DNA of 64,000 nt from Dendrolimus kikuchii (GCA_019925095.2 CM034390.1:3273501-3337500); one strand, 5' to 3'. Counted from the first letter of the stretch, positions 10,524 to 21,816 are shown. The notes: generated by a model from the letters alone, not told the origin. Translations and numbers: made by a program.

Positions 10524-11011
10524 TAATGTAATAGTATGGAAGCGAGAGTTGGGTATGGAAGAGAGAGCATGAAAGTAGAGTAAACGCGGTCGAGATGCGA
10601 GCACTGCGCAAAATCTGCGGAGTAACGCTCGCGGATCGCGTTCATAATACCGAAGTAAGAAAGAGAGTTGGTCTGAAAGAAAGTGTCGGGGTGAAGGTAA
10701 GGAAAGGAATGCTCCGGTGGTTCGGGCATGTGGAAAGAATGCATGATGAAAGAATGACTAAACAGATATACAATGCAAAAGTGGATGGATGCAGAAGTCG
10801 TGGAAGGCCACGACACACCTTCCATGATCATATTGATCGTGTACTAGCGGAAGGTGATGTCAGGACCCTTAAGAACAGACGAGCGTGCATGACAAGAGTT
10901 ATGAATGTCAAAGAAGCAAGTGAGGTGTATAAGAATAAGCCTGAATGACGCTCTGTTGTTCGTGCCTACCCCGCAAGGGAACTGGCGTGAATTTATATAT
11001 GTATGTATGTA
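10524..11011 (+). mobile_element. (ATGT)n-tailed LINE, 488-bp copy
   Basis: It encodes the ORF2 C-terminus with few disruptions: MRALRKICGVTLADRV, RWFGHVERMHDERMTKQIY, GCRSRGRPRHTF. The target duplication TGTAATAGTTAT is at 10512-10523 and 11012-11023. The GHVERM and RGRPR motifs are those seen after the RT domain of RTE-like LINEs. Confidence 0.85.
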
Positions 11012-11023
11012 TGTAATAGTTAT

Positions 11024-11884
11024 CAGTGTTATCACTTAAACATGCGCTTTTTCAAATCACAAATAGACTGCAATTTTATTAATATATGTTACTTACACTG
11101 GTACTTACATAATTTTACATACTGATGCATTTAGGTACATATATATCTGAGGCCAATTGCCTGTGATCCAGCCAGAATTGTGATATAAAACTTTTACAAG
11201 CTGATACTTTATTTGGCGAACATATAAATTGCGTATTTTGCCCTAAATCAACAAGGATCGTATGTTAGCTCATGTAATGCGAGTATTTGGATTTTTTGAT
11301 TCCGAAATATATTTTTATAAAGTACTTTTCAATTTTTGTAGGATATTTTTCGGCAAACAAGTACATACACAAAGAAACGATTAGGACATCTAAATCTATA
11401 CAAAATAATTTCTTATTGTATTAATTAATATTAATAAACATCTGAAACAATACCTCAAGCGTTAAGAAAGTGCCACGTATGGGCAGGGAAGAAGAATATG
11501 ATACATTTTCCCATGGTATGGGCGAGTTTCTAAAGAATCAAGTTTTAAGTCTTCGTAGCAAAACTACACACTCTCGTAGTCTTGTAGGGCACTACGAGTG
11601 TCTATGTACGTAGCGTGTAGCATTTTGGCGTAGGTTGATACTGGATAGGTATCTGACTTTTAGATTAAATAAGGTTGAATATGTCCTTCTTAATTAATAT
11701 CTAATTAATGTAATAATATTATGTATTAATTAATATAAGGTCAGTCTACGTCTTTATGGCCTCTCCAGATTAGCTGCCAAAGGTTGCGGCGCTAAACTTA
11801 TAAAAAATAGCGTCTATTGCGCAAATATAATTTGCAGCTAAGCTAATTAGGGCGCATTATATATCATATTATGTGTTTTATACA
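11024..11884. other. Unassigned AT-rich stretch
   Basis: No ORF, repeat family or structural signal was recognised, apart from TTAATTAATATTA-type runs. Confidence 0.45.
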
Positions 11885-11944
11885 ATTATAACAATGATAA
11901 CAATGTTTTTATGCCGAAAATAATAGGCGGCCTTATCGCTTTAA

Positions 11945-12757
11945 CCCTTTAGCTCGCTATTATTAGCACATATGTGTCCGCGATGAGAGTGCAGATCGCG
12001 TTTTGCACGTGATCGTTAAATGTGTTGTTGTCTCACTCTGTTTATATAGGAGTTGTATGAAATGGGTATATTTTCTTGGTATATTACGAGATAGTGATAG
12101 TGTTAGTCTTGCGGCTTTTTGGTATATCATACATACATACATACATAATTTCACGCCAGTTCCCTTGCGGGGTAGGCACGAACAACAGAGCGCAATTTAG
12201 GCTTATTCTTACACACCTCGCTTGCTTCTTTGACATTAATAACTCTTGTCATGCACGCTCATCTGTTCTTAAGGCTCCTGACATCACCTTCTGCTAGTAC
12301 ACGATCAATTTGATCATGGAAGGTGTGTCGTGGCCTTCCACGATTTCTGCATCCATCCACTTTTGCATTGTATATCTGTTTAGTCATTCTTTCCACATGC
12401 CCGAACCACCGAAGCATTCCTTTCCTTACCTTCACCCCGACACTCTCTTTCTTACTTCGATATTACGAACGCGGTCCGCGAGCGTCACTCCGCAGATTTT
12501 GCGCAGTGCTCGCATCTCAACTGCGTTTACTCTACTTTCATGCTCTCTCTTCCATACCCAACTCTCGCTTCCATACGTGAGCGTAGGTACCAGCACCGTG
12601 TTGTGTATGGCGAGCTGGGCCTTCTGGCTGAGGTTCTTAGCGCCTAGAAGTTTACCTAACGCTTCATTAACACTATTCCCCAAATTCACTCTTCTTTCTA
12701 TATCAGCGGTGTACCTTCCTTTGTTATATGGGTAAGTATATCGATAATTGTCTTAGG
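11945..12757. mobile_element. piggyBac-type MITE, itself split by a LINE
   Basis: It starts CCCTTTAGCTCGC after TTAA and ends GGG before TTAA. Its body (GCACATATGTGTCCGCGATG, TTCTTGGTATATTACGAGAT) is the reverse complement of the intact MITE at 52081-52267. Removing the LINE at 12129-12735 leaves about 200 bp. Confidence 0.7.
12129..12735 (-). mobile_element. (ATGT)n-tailed LINE, longest copy (607 bp)
   Basis: On the minus strand, mostly open, it encodes LGNSVNEALGKLLGAK, TLTYGSESWVWKREHESRV, MRALRKICGVTLADRV and onwards to the family end. GSESWVWK corresponds to the GSE.W region just after the RT domain. The target duplication GTATATC is at 12122-12128 and 12736-12742. Confidence 0.85.
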
Positions 12758-12981
12758 GGTTAAGCAATCTCTTTCATGCAAATTTACTTAAAGAATATTT
12801 TAAACCTATCTGGCGTTGTAGATGGATTTGTTGATGTGATCCTCGGTAAGATAGGAAATAACACATAATAACATAAATACACATATTTAACTACTTTATA
12901 AGTCGTCAGAGCCGTATAAATTCGTGAAGGCTTAATTCATCAGTATTCATCATGGCAGGGCATGATGCATGTGGGTATAAT

Positions 12982-13380
12982 CCCAGCGGGGGCCTTTAGC
13001 TTGCTAGGAGAGCAAAGGATCTTCTACCCCCGCACAACGAAGTGGGGTGTGTTCTCCCAGGGCACACTCCAGGCACTTTATTGCGCTGGATCGGCTGGGC
13101 GTAACTATGTTCTAAATCTCAGCCTTTCCAACACATACAAAGCGCAGGGTCGTCAGGGAGGAGGGGGTTTTTAGTGGGTATTGGGGTTGCTCGCTCGTGT
13201 AGCAACGCTCGGAGTCTTCCACACTATTCTGTGACGTCAATCGCGGACGGAGCGCTGCCAAGAGCATACTATTGCTGCAGTGTTATCGCCCCCGACCGAC
13301 GCGTGTCGTTCCCCTAGCAACGACCCAGTTTGTGCGTAAATCGGTTAAGCATTTTCCCTCGCCTCAAAACAAAAAAAAAA
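12982..13380 (+). mobile_element. GC-rich LINE 3' end, first of two at one target
   Basis: Flanked by TGTGGGTATAAT (12970-12981 and 13381-13392) and ending in A10. It contains GGGGCCTTTAGCTTGC, GCGCTGGATCGG and GGTTTTTAGTGGGTATTG. It belongs to the same family as the next element but is diverged from it. Confidence 0.75.
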
Positions 13381-13392
13381 TGTGGGTATAAT

Positions 13393-13880
13393 TCCCGAAC
13401 GAGATCGGGAGAGGAGTATTATTGCGCGTACTAATGCGACTCCACGCGGACGCCGGCGGTTGGCTGGCATCCGAAGACGCAGGTATACGCATGACTTCCC
13501 ACCCTGAATAATACCGCTTCGGGGGGCCTTTAGCTATCAAGGGAGCAAAGGATTCATCACCCCCGCTGACGAAGTGAATGTGTTCTGATTCCCGGGGCAC
13601 ATTCAGGCACTTTTTGCGCTGGATCGAACTGGGCGTAACTACGTTCTGAGTCTCAGCCTTTCCTACATAAAAAGCGCGGGGCACATGGGAGGAGGGTGGT
13701 TTTAGTGGGTAGCGGTTGTTGCCCGTGTAACTTCTTTGAGTCTCCACACAAGCTGGCTTGATTATTGTTCGGATTGCCCCTTATCAAAGGGGAAAGCCTT
13801 CATGATCAACTATGGTCTAATCCCTTGCAAAGGACCCAGTATTGTGGGTAAATAGCATTTCCCCCGCCTTAAAAAAAAAA
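13393..13880 (+). mobile_element. GC-rich LINE 3' end, second at the same target
   Basis: It follows the shared TGTGGGTATAAT and ends in A10 before TGTAGGTATAAT (13881-13892). It contains GGGGCCTTTAGCTATC, GCGCTGGATCGAACTGGG and GGTTTTAGTGGGTAGCGG. Confidence 0.75.
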
Positions 13881-14052
13881 TGTAGGTATAATTATGAAAT
13901 TAACATCTTTTGTGATCTTTACCAATGTAATGTTTCTATTGCTTAAATAACAATCATCTCTCTTGATATTAACACTGATTACGTTATAATTCACTTTGAT
14001 TAAGGCAATGAATCGCAATTCGTCGAACACTTGGTGCGCTGGCGACCATTCT

Positions 14053-14373
14053 TATCTGTGCAGGAACGGAGAAAGAATACAATTTCCTGCGGCCGGGCGG
14101 CCTGTCCTAAGAGGCGACAAAACGACCCACAGCCAGGTGGTAGGGCATTTGCCCGACTGGATGGCTACCACCCTTGATCTAAAGTATGTCGCCATAACAA
14201 CCTTGAGTTGTGTTCCGGCATTAGTGACCAGGTTCCAGTCTCCCTTAAGTGAGCAGCAGCGCATTTGTAGCACCTTTGGTGTTGCAAATGTCTATAGGCG
14301 ATGGTAACCGCTTTCCGTCAACTGGGCCGTCTGCCTGTCTGCCGAACTCCTGCAATAAAAAATAAAAAAAAAA
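14053..14373 (+). mobile_element. SINE-A, full-length copy
   Basis: Starts CTGTGCAGGAACGG, ends CTGCAATAAAAAATAAAAAAAAA. All family blocks are present. Confidence 0.8.
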
Positions 14374-15194
14374 TCTCTAGAAGAGGTTATATCTTCCCGC
14401 CACCCCGCTTCCTTAGTCACGACGCTCTGCGAGAGTGACATTGACAACATATCACTCTTGATAGTATGACAGTGACGTTTCAGTGAACCATCTACAACTT
14501 TATAAATTAAATGCATACAAACATATTTTTAAAATATATGTATATTTTTATTTGTTAATAGTGTTACAACCTAGGACCCGACAAAGACAAATTCCACGTA
14601 CAAATCTGTAAAAGCACATTTTATTACCTGTCGCCATTTGAACTAATTGTAATCCTTTTATGATCGTCTCCTTTTGTTCACTTATTTATTGGCATACGTT
14701 TCTAGTTATTGTAGAGAACAGCCGATTGTTCTATTGTACTCGTTTACGGCCGCTTGCAGGCTGCATCATTAACCTGAAGGGAGTGACCCGTATAGGGTGG
14801 AGGAGCGAGATGGAATGCTCCTCCGTCTTAAAGGAAGATCTTCCAGCGCGGCTAATGTTGTTCCTCGCAGGCCTAGGCCCATCTGTTATAGTTGAAATTT
14901 TGTATATATTCTTTGTATGTTTCGGGAAACGTTTGTGACATCAGTTATTGCACAGCGCCATCTATTGGCTTGTAAGTGTTCCACTACAAACCATTAGATC
15001 GTTTTGCCACTTATCCGTTGCCATTCGTTTTTCCACTTGTCCGTTGAAGTTTCACTTGATTTTTTTAATGCTCAATGACGTTCAAGTTGACACATTTTTA
15101 TATAGCACGATTTAGGTTTCCTTCCACCCATCCAGTCTTCACGCTCATGAGATGGCGCTAAGCCATTCCGATACAAAATTGCGTTAACTTGTAC
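14374..15194. other. Mostly unassigned; shared CCACTTGTCCGTTG repeat
   Basis: 15003-15055 holds TCGTTTTGCCACTTATCCG, TTGCCATTCGTTTTTCC and ACTTGTCCGTTGAAG. These are the reverse complement of the left arm region of the inverted-repeat element at 55225-55313. The rest is unrecognised. Confidence 0.4.
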
Positions 15195-15412
15195 GTGGTC
15201 GAGTAGTAAAGAAACTCGTACTACGGCCCCTGGAGTGGAAACCGCGTCTCGGTAGACGTAGAGTATGACGCCCTCTAGCCCAATGAACCGACGATCTGCG
15301 CAAGGTCACTGGTGGGGGCTGGATAAGAATAGGGGATGACCAGTATAGTTGGTGTCAATTTTGGGAGGCCTACGTCCAGCAGTGGACAACGGCTAGATAA
15401 CAACAACACGAC
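15195..15412 (+). pseudogene. RTE-type LINE, ORF2 C-terminal remnant
   Basis: It encodes a degraded version of the classic RTE end: LEWKPRLGRRRV, then DDLRKVTGGGW, then WEAYVQQWTTAR. The DNA GGCCTACGTCCAGCAGTGG and a short CAA-rich tail (AACAACAACA) follow. A stop codon interrupts the frame near 15283. The minus-strand relative is at 30020-30340. Confidence 0.7.
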
Positions 15413-15477
15413 GCTTAAAGCATATTCCGTACAGACTATAATGATAAAGTAATTTGATTCGATTGAAAATAAATTAC

Positions 15478-15705
15478 ATACATACATATATAACTTCACG
15501 CCAGTTCCCTTGCGGGGTAGGCACGAACAACAGAGCGCCATGTAGGTCCATTTTTACACACCTCACTTGCTTCTTTGATATTCATAACTCTTGTCATGCA
15601 CACTCGTCTGTTCTTAAGGCTCCTGACATCACCCTCCGCTAGTACACGATCAATTTGATCATGGAAGGTATGTCATGGCCTTCCACGACTTCTGCATCCA
15701 TCCAC
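15478..15705 (-). mobile_element. (ATGT)n-tailed LINE, 228-bp fragment
   Basis: It has the family 3' end with a perfect 15-bp target duplication TTGAAAATAAATTAC at 15463-15477 and 15706-15720. Confidence 0.88.
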
Positions 15706-15721
15706 TTGAAAATAAATTACT

Positions 15722-15945
15722 TTGATAAATTAGATTAGGCTCCCATAGAGTAAATAATAACCATAAACAAAATTAAAATTAACAAGTTGGCGGTAGGCTA
15801 AATAAAACTTTAACAATACTCGTTGACACTTGACATCTTCGTCTTCCGTGATCACGGCCACTGAAAAGTGGCCGAAACGTCGAAAAAACTAAAATCAAAT
15901 AAAATTACCGCGCTTAAAACCGTTAAAACGTAGTTTTATTAAATC
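15722..15945 (+). mobile_element. Penelope-like element, 3' terminal fragment (copy C)
   Basis: It has GGCTCCCATAGAGTAAATAA, the hairpin GGCCACTGAAAAGTGGCC followed by GAAACGTCG, and the end CCGTTAAAACGTAGTTTTAT. It is noncoding. Confidence 0.7.
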
Positions 15946-16359
15946 ACTTTGACTTTGGATATGCCGATGTTTAATATGAAACCTTGTGTATTGTACTTTA
16001 CACACAGAGCTACCACTGTTTTTTTTTGATGGACAAAGCATCGGTAAATGCCACAGTTATTTATAAGCTTATTAAATTACCTTGGTTGCAGTCTCTATGG
16101 TAATTAAAGTCGAGTGCTGTATTTATTTGATGCTAGTGTTATTGTCTGCTGCGGCTCTATTAGCCCGATTGTCTCCCTGAGCGTTGTACGTATGTACTAC
16201 TGGTATTGTAAACAACAAAAGTATTAATTCTATAATAGCTTTTAAGTTGCTGCCTACATTTCATCATAATCCTGGAACCCGACTTCAACCCACTCAGACA
16301 CACAAAATTTCATTGAAATCGGTCAAGCCGTTTTGCGGTGTCAGACTAACCGAATAGCA
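15946..16359. other. Unassigned
   Basis: Only 16270-16350 is suggestive (TTTCATTGAAATCGGTCAAG, a Helitron-interior phrase). No gene is seen. Confidence 0.35.
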
Positions 16360-16370
16360 ATTGATATCTT

Positions 16371-16634
16371 GAAAGAATGACTAAACAGATATATAATGCA
16401 AAAGTGGATGGATGCAGAAGTCGTGGAAGGCCACGACACACCTTCCGTGATCAAATTGATCGTGTACTAGCAGAAGGTGATGTCAGGAGCCTTAAGAACA
16501 GACGAGCGTGCATGACAAGAGTTATGAATGTCAAAGAAGCAAGTGAGGTGTGTAAGAATAAGCCTAAATGGCGCTCTGTTGTTCGTGCCTACCCCGCAAG
16601 GAAACTGGCGTGAAGTTATGTATGTATGTATGTG
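16371..16634 (+). mobile_element. (ATGT)n-tailed LINE, founder copy A of the satellite
   Basis: It begins GAAAGAATGACTAAACAG and ends in (ATGT)n. The target duplication is ATTGATATCTT (16360-16370) against ATTGATTTCTT (16635-16645), one mismatch. The last 129 bp (16506-16634) form the first part of the tandem unit that follows. Confidence 0.8.
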
Positions 16635-19600
16635 ATTGATTTCTTTATAGTTACGATTTTTGTAATATATCACGCATATGTCGTAAGTAAATTTTGTCAA
16701 TTTATTCCTTCGAAATTGTGGCAATACTGTGTGTGATGATTACTTGTAAAAACTTATGACGTCATAAGATTGAACGCTCATACAAAGTCTATGAGGCAGT
16801 GACGTTCGTAAGATTATAAGAAGTCTGTTATTTAATTTCTTGCGTGCATGACAAGAGCTATGAATGTCAAAGAAGCGAGTGAGGTGTGTAAGAATAAGCC
16901 TGAATGGCGCTCTGTTGTTCGTGCCTACCCCGCAAGGGAACTGGCGTGAAGTTATGTATGTATGTATGTATGTGATTGATTTCTTTATAGTTAAGATTTT
17001 TGTAATATATCACGCATATGTCGTAAGTAAATTTTGTCAATTTATTCCTTCGAAATTGTGGCAATACTGTGTGTGATGATTACTTGTAAAAACTTATGAC
17101 GTCATAAGATTGAACGCTCATACAAAGTCTATGAGGCAGTGACGTTCGTAAGATTATAAGAAGTCTGTTATTTAATTTCTTGCGTGCATGACAAGAGCTA
17201 TGAATGTCAAAGAAGCGAGTGAGGTGTGTAAGAATAAGCCTGAATGGCGCTCTGTTGTTCGTGCCTACCCCGCAAGGAAACTGGCGTGAAGTTATGTATG
17301 TATGTATGTGATTGATTTCTTTATAGTTAAGATTTTTGTAATATATCACGCATATGTCGTAAGTAAATTTTGTCAATTTATTCCTTCGAAATTGTGGCAA
17401 TACTGTGTGTGATGATTACTTGTAAAAACTTATGACGTCATAAGATTGAACGCTCATACAAAGTCTATGAGGCAGTGACGTTCGTAAGATTATAAGAAGT
17501 CTGTTATTTAATTTCTTGCGTGCATGACAAGAGCTATGAATGTCAAAGAAGCGAGTGAGGTGTGTAAGAATAAGCCTGAATGGCGCTCTGTTGTTCGTGC
17601 CTACCCCGCAAGGAAACTGGCGTGAAGTTATGTATGTATGTATGTGATTGATTTCTTTATAGTTAAGATTTTTGTAATATATCACGCATATGTCGTAAGT
17701 AAATTTTGTCAATTTATTCCTTCGAAATTGTGGCAATACTGTGTGTGATGATTACTTGTAAAAACTTATGACGTCATAAGATTGAACGCTCATACAAAGT
17801 CTATGAGGCAGTGACGTTCGTAAGATTATAAGAAGTGTGTTATTTAATTTCTTGCGTGCATGACAAGAGCTATGAATGTCAAAGAAGCGAGTGAGGTGTG
17901 TAAGAATAAGCCTGAATGGCGCTCTGTTGTTCGTGCCTACCCCGCAAGGAAACTGGCGTGAAGTTATGTATGTATGTATGTGATTGATTTCTTTATAGTT
18001 AAGATTTTTGTAATATATCACGCATATGTCGTAAGTAAATTTTGTCAATTTATTCCTTCGAAATTGTGGCAATACTGTGTGTGATGATTACTTGTAAAAA
18101 CTTATGACGTCATAAGATTGAACGCTCATACAAAGTCTATGAGGCAGTGACGTTCGTAAGATTATAAGAAGTCTGTTATTTAATTTCTTGCGTGCATGAC
18201 AAGAGCTATGAATGTCAAAGAAGCGAGTGAGGTGTGTAAGAATAAGCCTAAATGGCGCTCTGTTGTTCGTGCCTACCCCGCAAGGAAACTGGCGTGAAGT
18301 TATGTATGTATGTATGTGATTGATTTCTTTATAGTTAAGATTTTTGTAATATATCACGCATATGTCGTAAGTAAATTTTGTCAATTTATTCCTTCGAAAT
18401 TGTGGCAATACTGTGTGTGATGATTACTTGTAAAAACTTATGACGTCATAAGATTGAACGCTCATACAAAGTCTATGAGGCAGTGACGTTCGTAAGATTA
18501 TAAGAAGTGTGTTATTTAATTTCTTGCGTGCATGACAAGAGCTATGAATGTCAAAGAAGCGAGTGAGGTGTGTAAGAATAAGCCTGAATGGCGCTCTGTT
18601 GTTCGTGCCTACCCCGCAAGGAAACTGGCGTGAAGTTATGTATGTATGTATGTATGTGATTGATTTCTTTATAGTTAAGATTTTTGTAATATATCACGCA
18701 TATGTCGTAAGTAAATTTTGTCAATTTATTCCTTCGAAATTGTGGCAATACTGTGTGTGATGATTACTTGTAAAAACTTATGACGTCATAAGATTGAACG
18801 CTCATACAAAGTCTATGAGGCAGTGACGTTCGTAAGATTATAAGAAGTCTGTTATTTAATTTCTTGCGTGCATGACAAGAGCTATGAATGTCAAAGAAGC
18901 GAGTGAGGTGTGTAAGAATAAGCCTGAATGGCGCTCTGTTGTTCGTGCCTACCCCGCAAGGAAACTGGCGTGAAGTTATGTATGTATGTATGTGATTGAT
19001 TTCTTTATAGTTAAGATTTTTGTAATATATCACGCATATGTCGTAAGTAAATTTTGTCAATTTATTCCTTCGAAATTGTGGCAATACTGTGTGTGATGAT
19101 TACTTGTAAAAACTTATGACGTCATAAGATTGAACGCTCATACAAAGTCTATGAGGCAGTGACGTTCGTAAGATTATAAGAAGTCTGTTATTTAATTTCT
19201 TGCGTGCATGACAAGAGCTATGAATGTCAAAGAAGCGAGTGAGGTGTGTAAGAATAAGCCTAAATGGCGCTCTGTTGTTCGTGCCTACCCCGCAAGGAAA
19301 CTGGCGTGAAGTTATGTATGTATGTATGTATGTGATTGATTTCTTTATAGTTAAGATTTTTGTAATATATCACGCATATGTCGTAAGTAAATTTTGTCAA
19401 TTTATTCCTTCGAAATTGTGGCAATACTGTGTGTGATGATTACTTGTAAAAACTTATGACGTCATAAGATTGAACGCTCATACAAAGTCTATGAGGCAGT
19501 GACGTTCGTAAGATTATAAGAAGTGTGTTATTTAATTTCTTGCGTGCATGACAAGAGCTATGAATGTCAAAGAAGCGAGTGAGGTGTGTAAGAATAAGCC

Positions 19601-20676
19601 TGAATGGCGCTCTGTTGTTCGTGCCTACCCCGCAAGGAAACTGGCGTGAAGTTATGTATGTATGTATGTGATTGATTTCTTTATAGTTAAGATTTTTGTA
19701 ATATATCACGCATATGTCGTAAGTAAATTTTGTCAATTTATTCCTTCGAAATTGTGGCAATACTGTGTGTGATGATTACTTGTAAAAACTTATGACGTCA
19801 TAAGATTGAACGCTCATACAAAGTCTATGAGGCAGTGACGTTCGTAAGATTATAAGAAGTCTGTTATTTAATTTCTTGCGTGCATGACAAGAGTTATGAA
19901 TGTCAAAGAAGCAAGTGAGGTGTGTAAGAATAAGCCTAAATGGCGCTCTGTTGTTCGTGCCTACCCCGCAAGGAAACTGGCGTGAAGTTATGTATGTATG
20001 TATGTATGTGATTGATTTCTTTATAGTTAAGATTTTTGTAATATATCACGCATATGTCGTAAGTAAATTTTGTCAATTTATTCCTTCGAAATTGTGGCAA
20101 TACTGTGTGTGATGATTACTTGTAAAAACTTATGACGTCATAAGATTGAACGCTCATACAAAGTCTATGAGGCAGTGACGTTCGTAAGATTATAAGAAGT
20201 CTGTTATTTAATTTCTTGCGTGCATGACAAGAGCTATGAATGTCAAAGAAGCGAGTGAGGTGTGTAAGAATAAGCCTGAATGGCGCTCTGTTGTTCGTGC
20301 CTACCCCGCAAGGAAACTGGCGTGAAGTTATGTATGTATGTATGTGATTGATTTCTTTATAGTTACGATTTTTGTAATATATCACGCATATGTCGTAAGT
20401 AAATTTTGTCAATTTATTCCTTCGAAATTGTGGCAATACTGTGTGTGATGATTACTTGTAAAAACTTATGACGTCATAAGATTGAACGCTCATACAAAGT
20501 CTATGAGGCAGTGACGTTCGTAAGATTATAAGAAGTCTGTTATTTAATTTCTTGCGTGCATGACAAGAGCTATGAATGTCAAAGAAGCGAGTGAGGTGTG
20601 TAAGAATAAGCCTGAATGGCGCTCTGTTGTTCGTGCCTACCCCGCAAGGGAACTGGCGTGAAGCTATGTATGCACG
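16506..20676 (+). repeat. Satellite of twelve 336/340-bp periods plus a final partial unit
   Basis: Units starting GCGTGCATGACAAGAG lie at 16506, 16842, 17182, 17518, 17854, 18190, 18526, 18866, 19202, 19542, 19878, 20218 and 20554. The spacings are eight of 336 and four of 340, differing by one ATGT of the microsatellite. Each unit is about 129 bp of LINE 3' end plus 207 bp of single-copy-like spacer. Units are nearly identical, with a few shared variants (GCCTAAATGG/GCCTGAATGG, AGTCTG/AGTGTG). The repeated 106-codon and 70-codon ORFs are repeat by-products, not genes. Confidence 0.95.
20554..20676 (+). mobile_element. (ATGT)n-tailed LINE, founder copy B at the satellite's right edge
   Basis: This 123-bp copy is 5'-truncated exactly at GCGTGCATG and is flanked by a perfect 13-bp duplication TATTTAATTTCTT (20541-20553, 20677-20689). 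Its tail is mutated (ATGTATGCACG). The junction TTTCTT|GCGTGC is also found at the start of units 2 to 13. Confidence 0.82.
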
Positions 20677-20850
20677 TATTTAATTTCTTTAAAGTCCCTT
20701 AAGAAAAATTTATTTGCAAAAGTTTATTATACAGTAAATGAATATGAGAAGGACAAAGACATGACTAATAATATTTTGTAACTAAACATAATTTTATTGT
20801 AATATTTTACATCATATATAGGTATATACATATTTTAATGTAAATTTTGT

Positions 20851-21540
20851 TATAAAACTACGTTTTAACGGTTTTAAGCACGGTAATTTTATTTGATTTT
20901 TATTATTCCGACGTTTCGGCCACTTCTCAGTGGCCTTGATCACGGAAGACAAAGATGTCAAGTGTCAACGAGTATTGTTAAAGTTTTATTTAGCCTACCG
21001 CCAACTTATTAATTTTAATTATTTAATTTTTAATTTTGTTTATGGTTATTATTTAATCTATGGGAGCCTAATCTAATTTACTACCGCTTCGCAACATGTT
21101 ATGGCTTGAAGAGAAGAAGCGGCGCAAGAAACTCTTCAGCAAACATGCCTAGCTCTAATAATTTTATATAATATTAAAATGGGTGGAAGGAAAAATAAAA
21201 GTAATTATCAGTCAAGTTGGTTTGTGTTCCGTTGTACGCAGAAAGAGCTCACAGTGTCTTGAGGTCTGGCAGCTGGTTTTTGCTGGGTTTGGGTCTTAAT
21301 AGTTTTGATAATTGGATCCCAAACAGGTGGTACTTGCCAACCATCTTCTCTATTGAAATTTGGGTGTTTTTTGATTTCAATAGCCTCACGCATCATTCTA
21401 GGTATGAAACGATTCTCTTTCGCGAGGATTTGTGGGTTATCGAATCTGATGTAGTGGTTGGGTTTATCCAGCGTGTGTTCACTAAAATAAAACGTAGTTT
21501 TATTATGTATACAAGTCGCGAAAACTTAAGAAAATATTAT
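20851..21540 (-). mobile_element. Penelope-like element, 3' part (copy B)
   Basis: The minus strand encodes the post-GIY-YIG tail, MMREAIEIKKHPNFNREDGW then VWDPIIKTIKTQTQQK, followed by the 3'UTR with the hairpin (AGTGGCC…) and the end AAAACGTAGTTTTAT. A second terminal sequence in plus orientation (AAAACGTAGTTTTATTATG … GTCGCGAAAACTTAAG) sits at 21487-21535, so the two ends are inverted. It is nearly identical to copy D at 52490. Confidence 0.8.
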
Positions 21541-21639
21541 GTAAATTTTGTTGTTATGACATGTATTTGGACATTGCACGCCTAATAAGGCAAAATGTAT
21601 TGAAACAACGCATATTGTGAGATCTTGTGTACATACATT

Positions 21640-21680
21640 TTAGCAATAAATGATTCATTCATTCATTCATTTATTAATTC
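21640..21680 (+). repeat. (ATTC)n LINE-tail-like run
   Basis: AGCAATAAATGATTCATTCATTCATTCATT resembles the LINE tail at 10425-10460: a polyadenylation motif followed by (ATTC)n. Confidence 0.4.
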
Positions 21681-21714
21681 GACTGTCCGGTCCCCTATTG
21701 AGGTTCTTGTTTTG

Positions 21715-21816
21715 ACGTCCTATGTGGTTGAGTGGGCTACGCCTTTGCCTGCCGAGCTCACTAAAAACGCAGAAGCTCCAGATTCGATTCCTGGTGTGGT
21801 AAATTTTTGTAAACAT
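21715..21816 (+). mobile_element. tRNA-derived SINE (second family), 5' part
   Basis: Box A-like GTGGTTGAGTGGGCTACGCC and box B-like GATTCGATTCCTGGTGTGG. It is cut at its 3' side by a SINE-A copy. The same family is at 33600-33850 on the minus strand. Confidence 0.65.

Larger units (their letters stand above)
11885..12800 (-). mobile_element. LINE 3'UTR (minus), split by a piggyBac-type MITE
   Basis: GGCGGCCTTATCGCTTTAA at 11926-11944 continues at 12758 as TTAAGCAATCTCTTTCATG, so the sequence is interrupted exactly at TTAA. It is the same conserved 3'UTR core as 9880/10345. Confidence 0.65.

Noticed and set aside
17080..20436. Seven near-identical 106-codon minus-strand ORFs
   Set aside because: They recur with the 336/340-bp satellite period and run antisense through a LINE tail and spacer, so they are repeat by-products.
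16506..20690. CRISPR-like array
   Set aside because: Units are over 300 bp without short repeats and unique spacers, and the context is eukaryotic.
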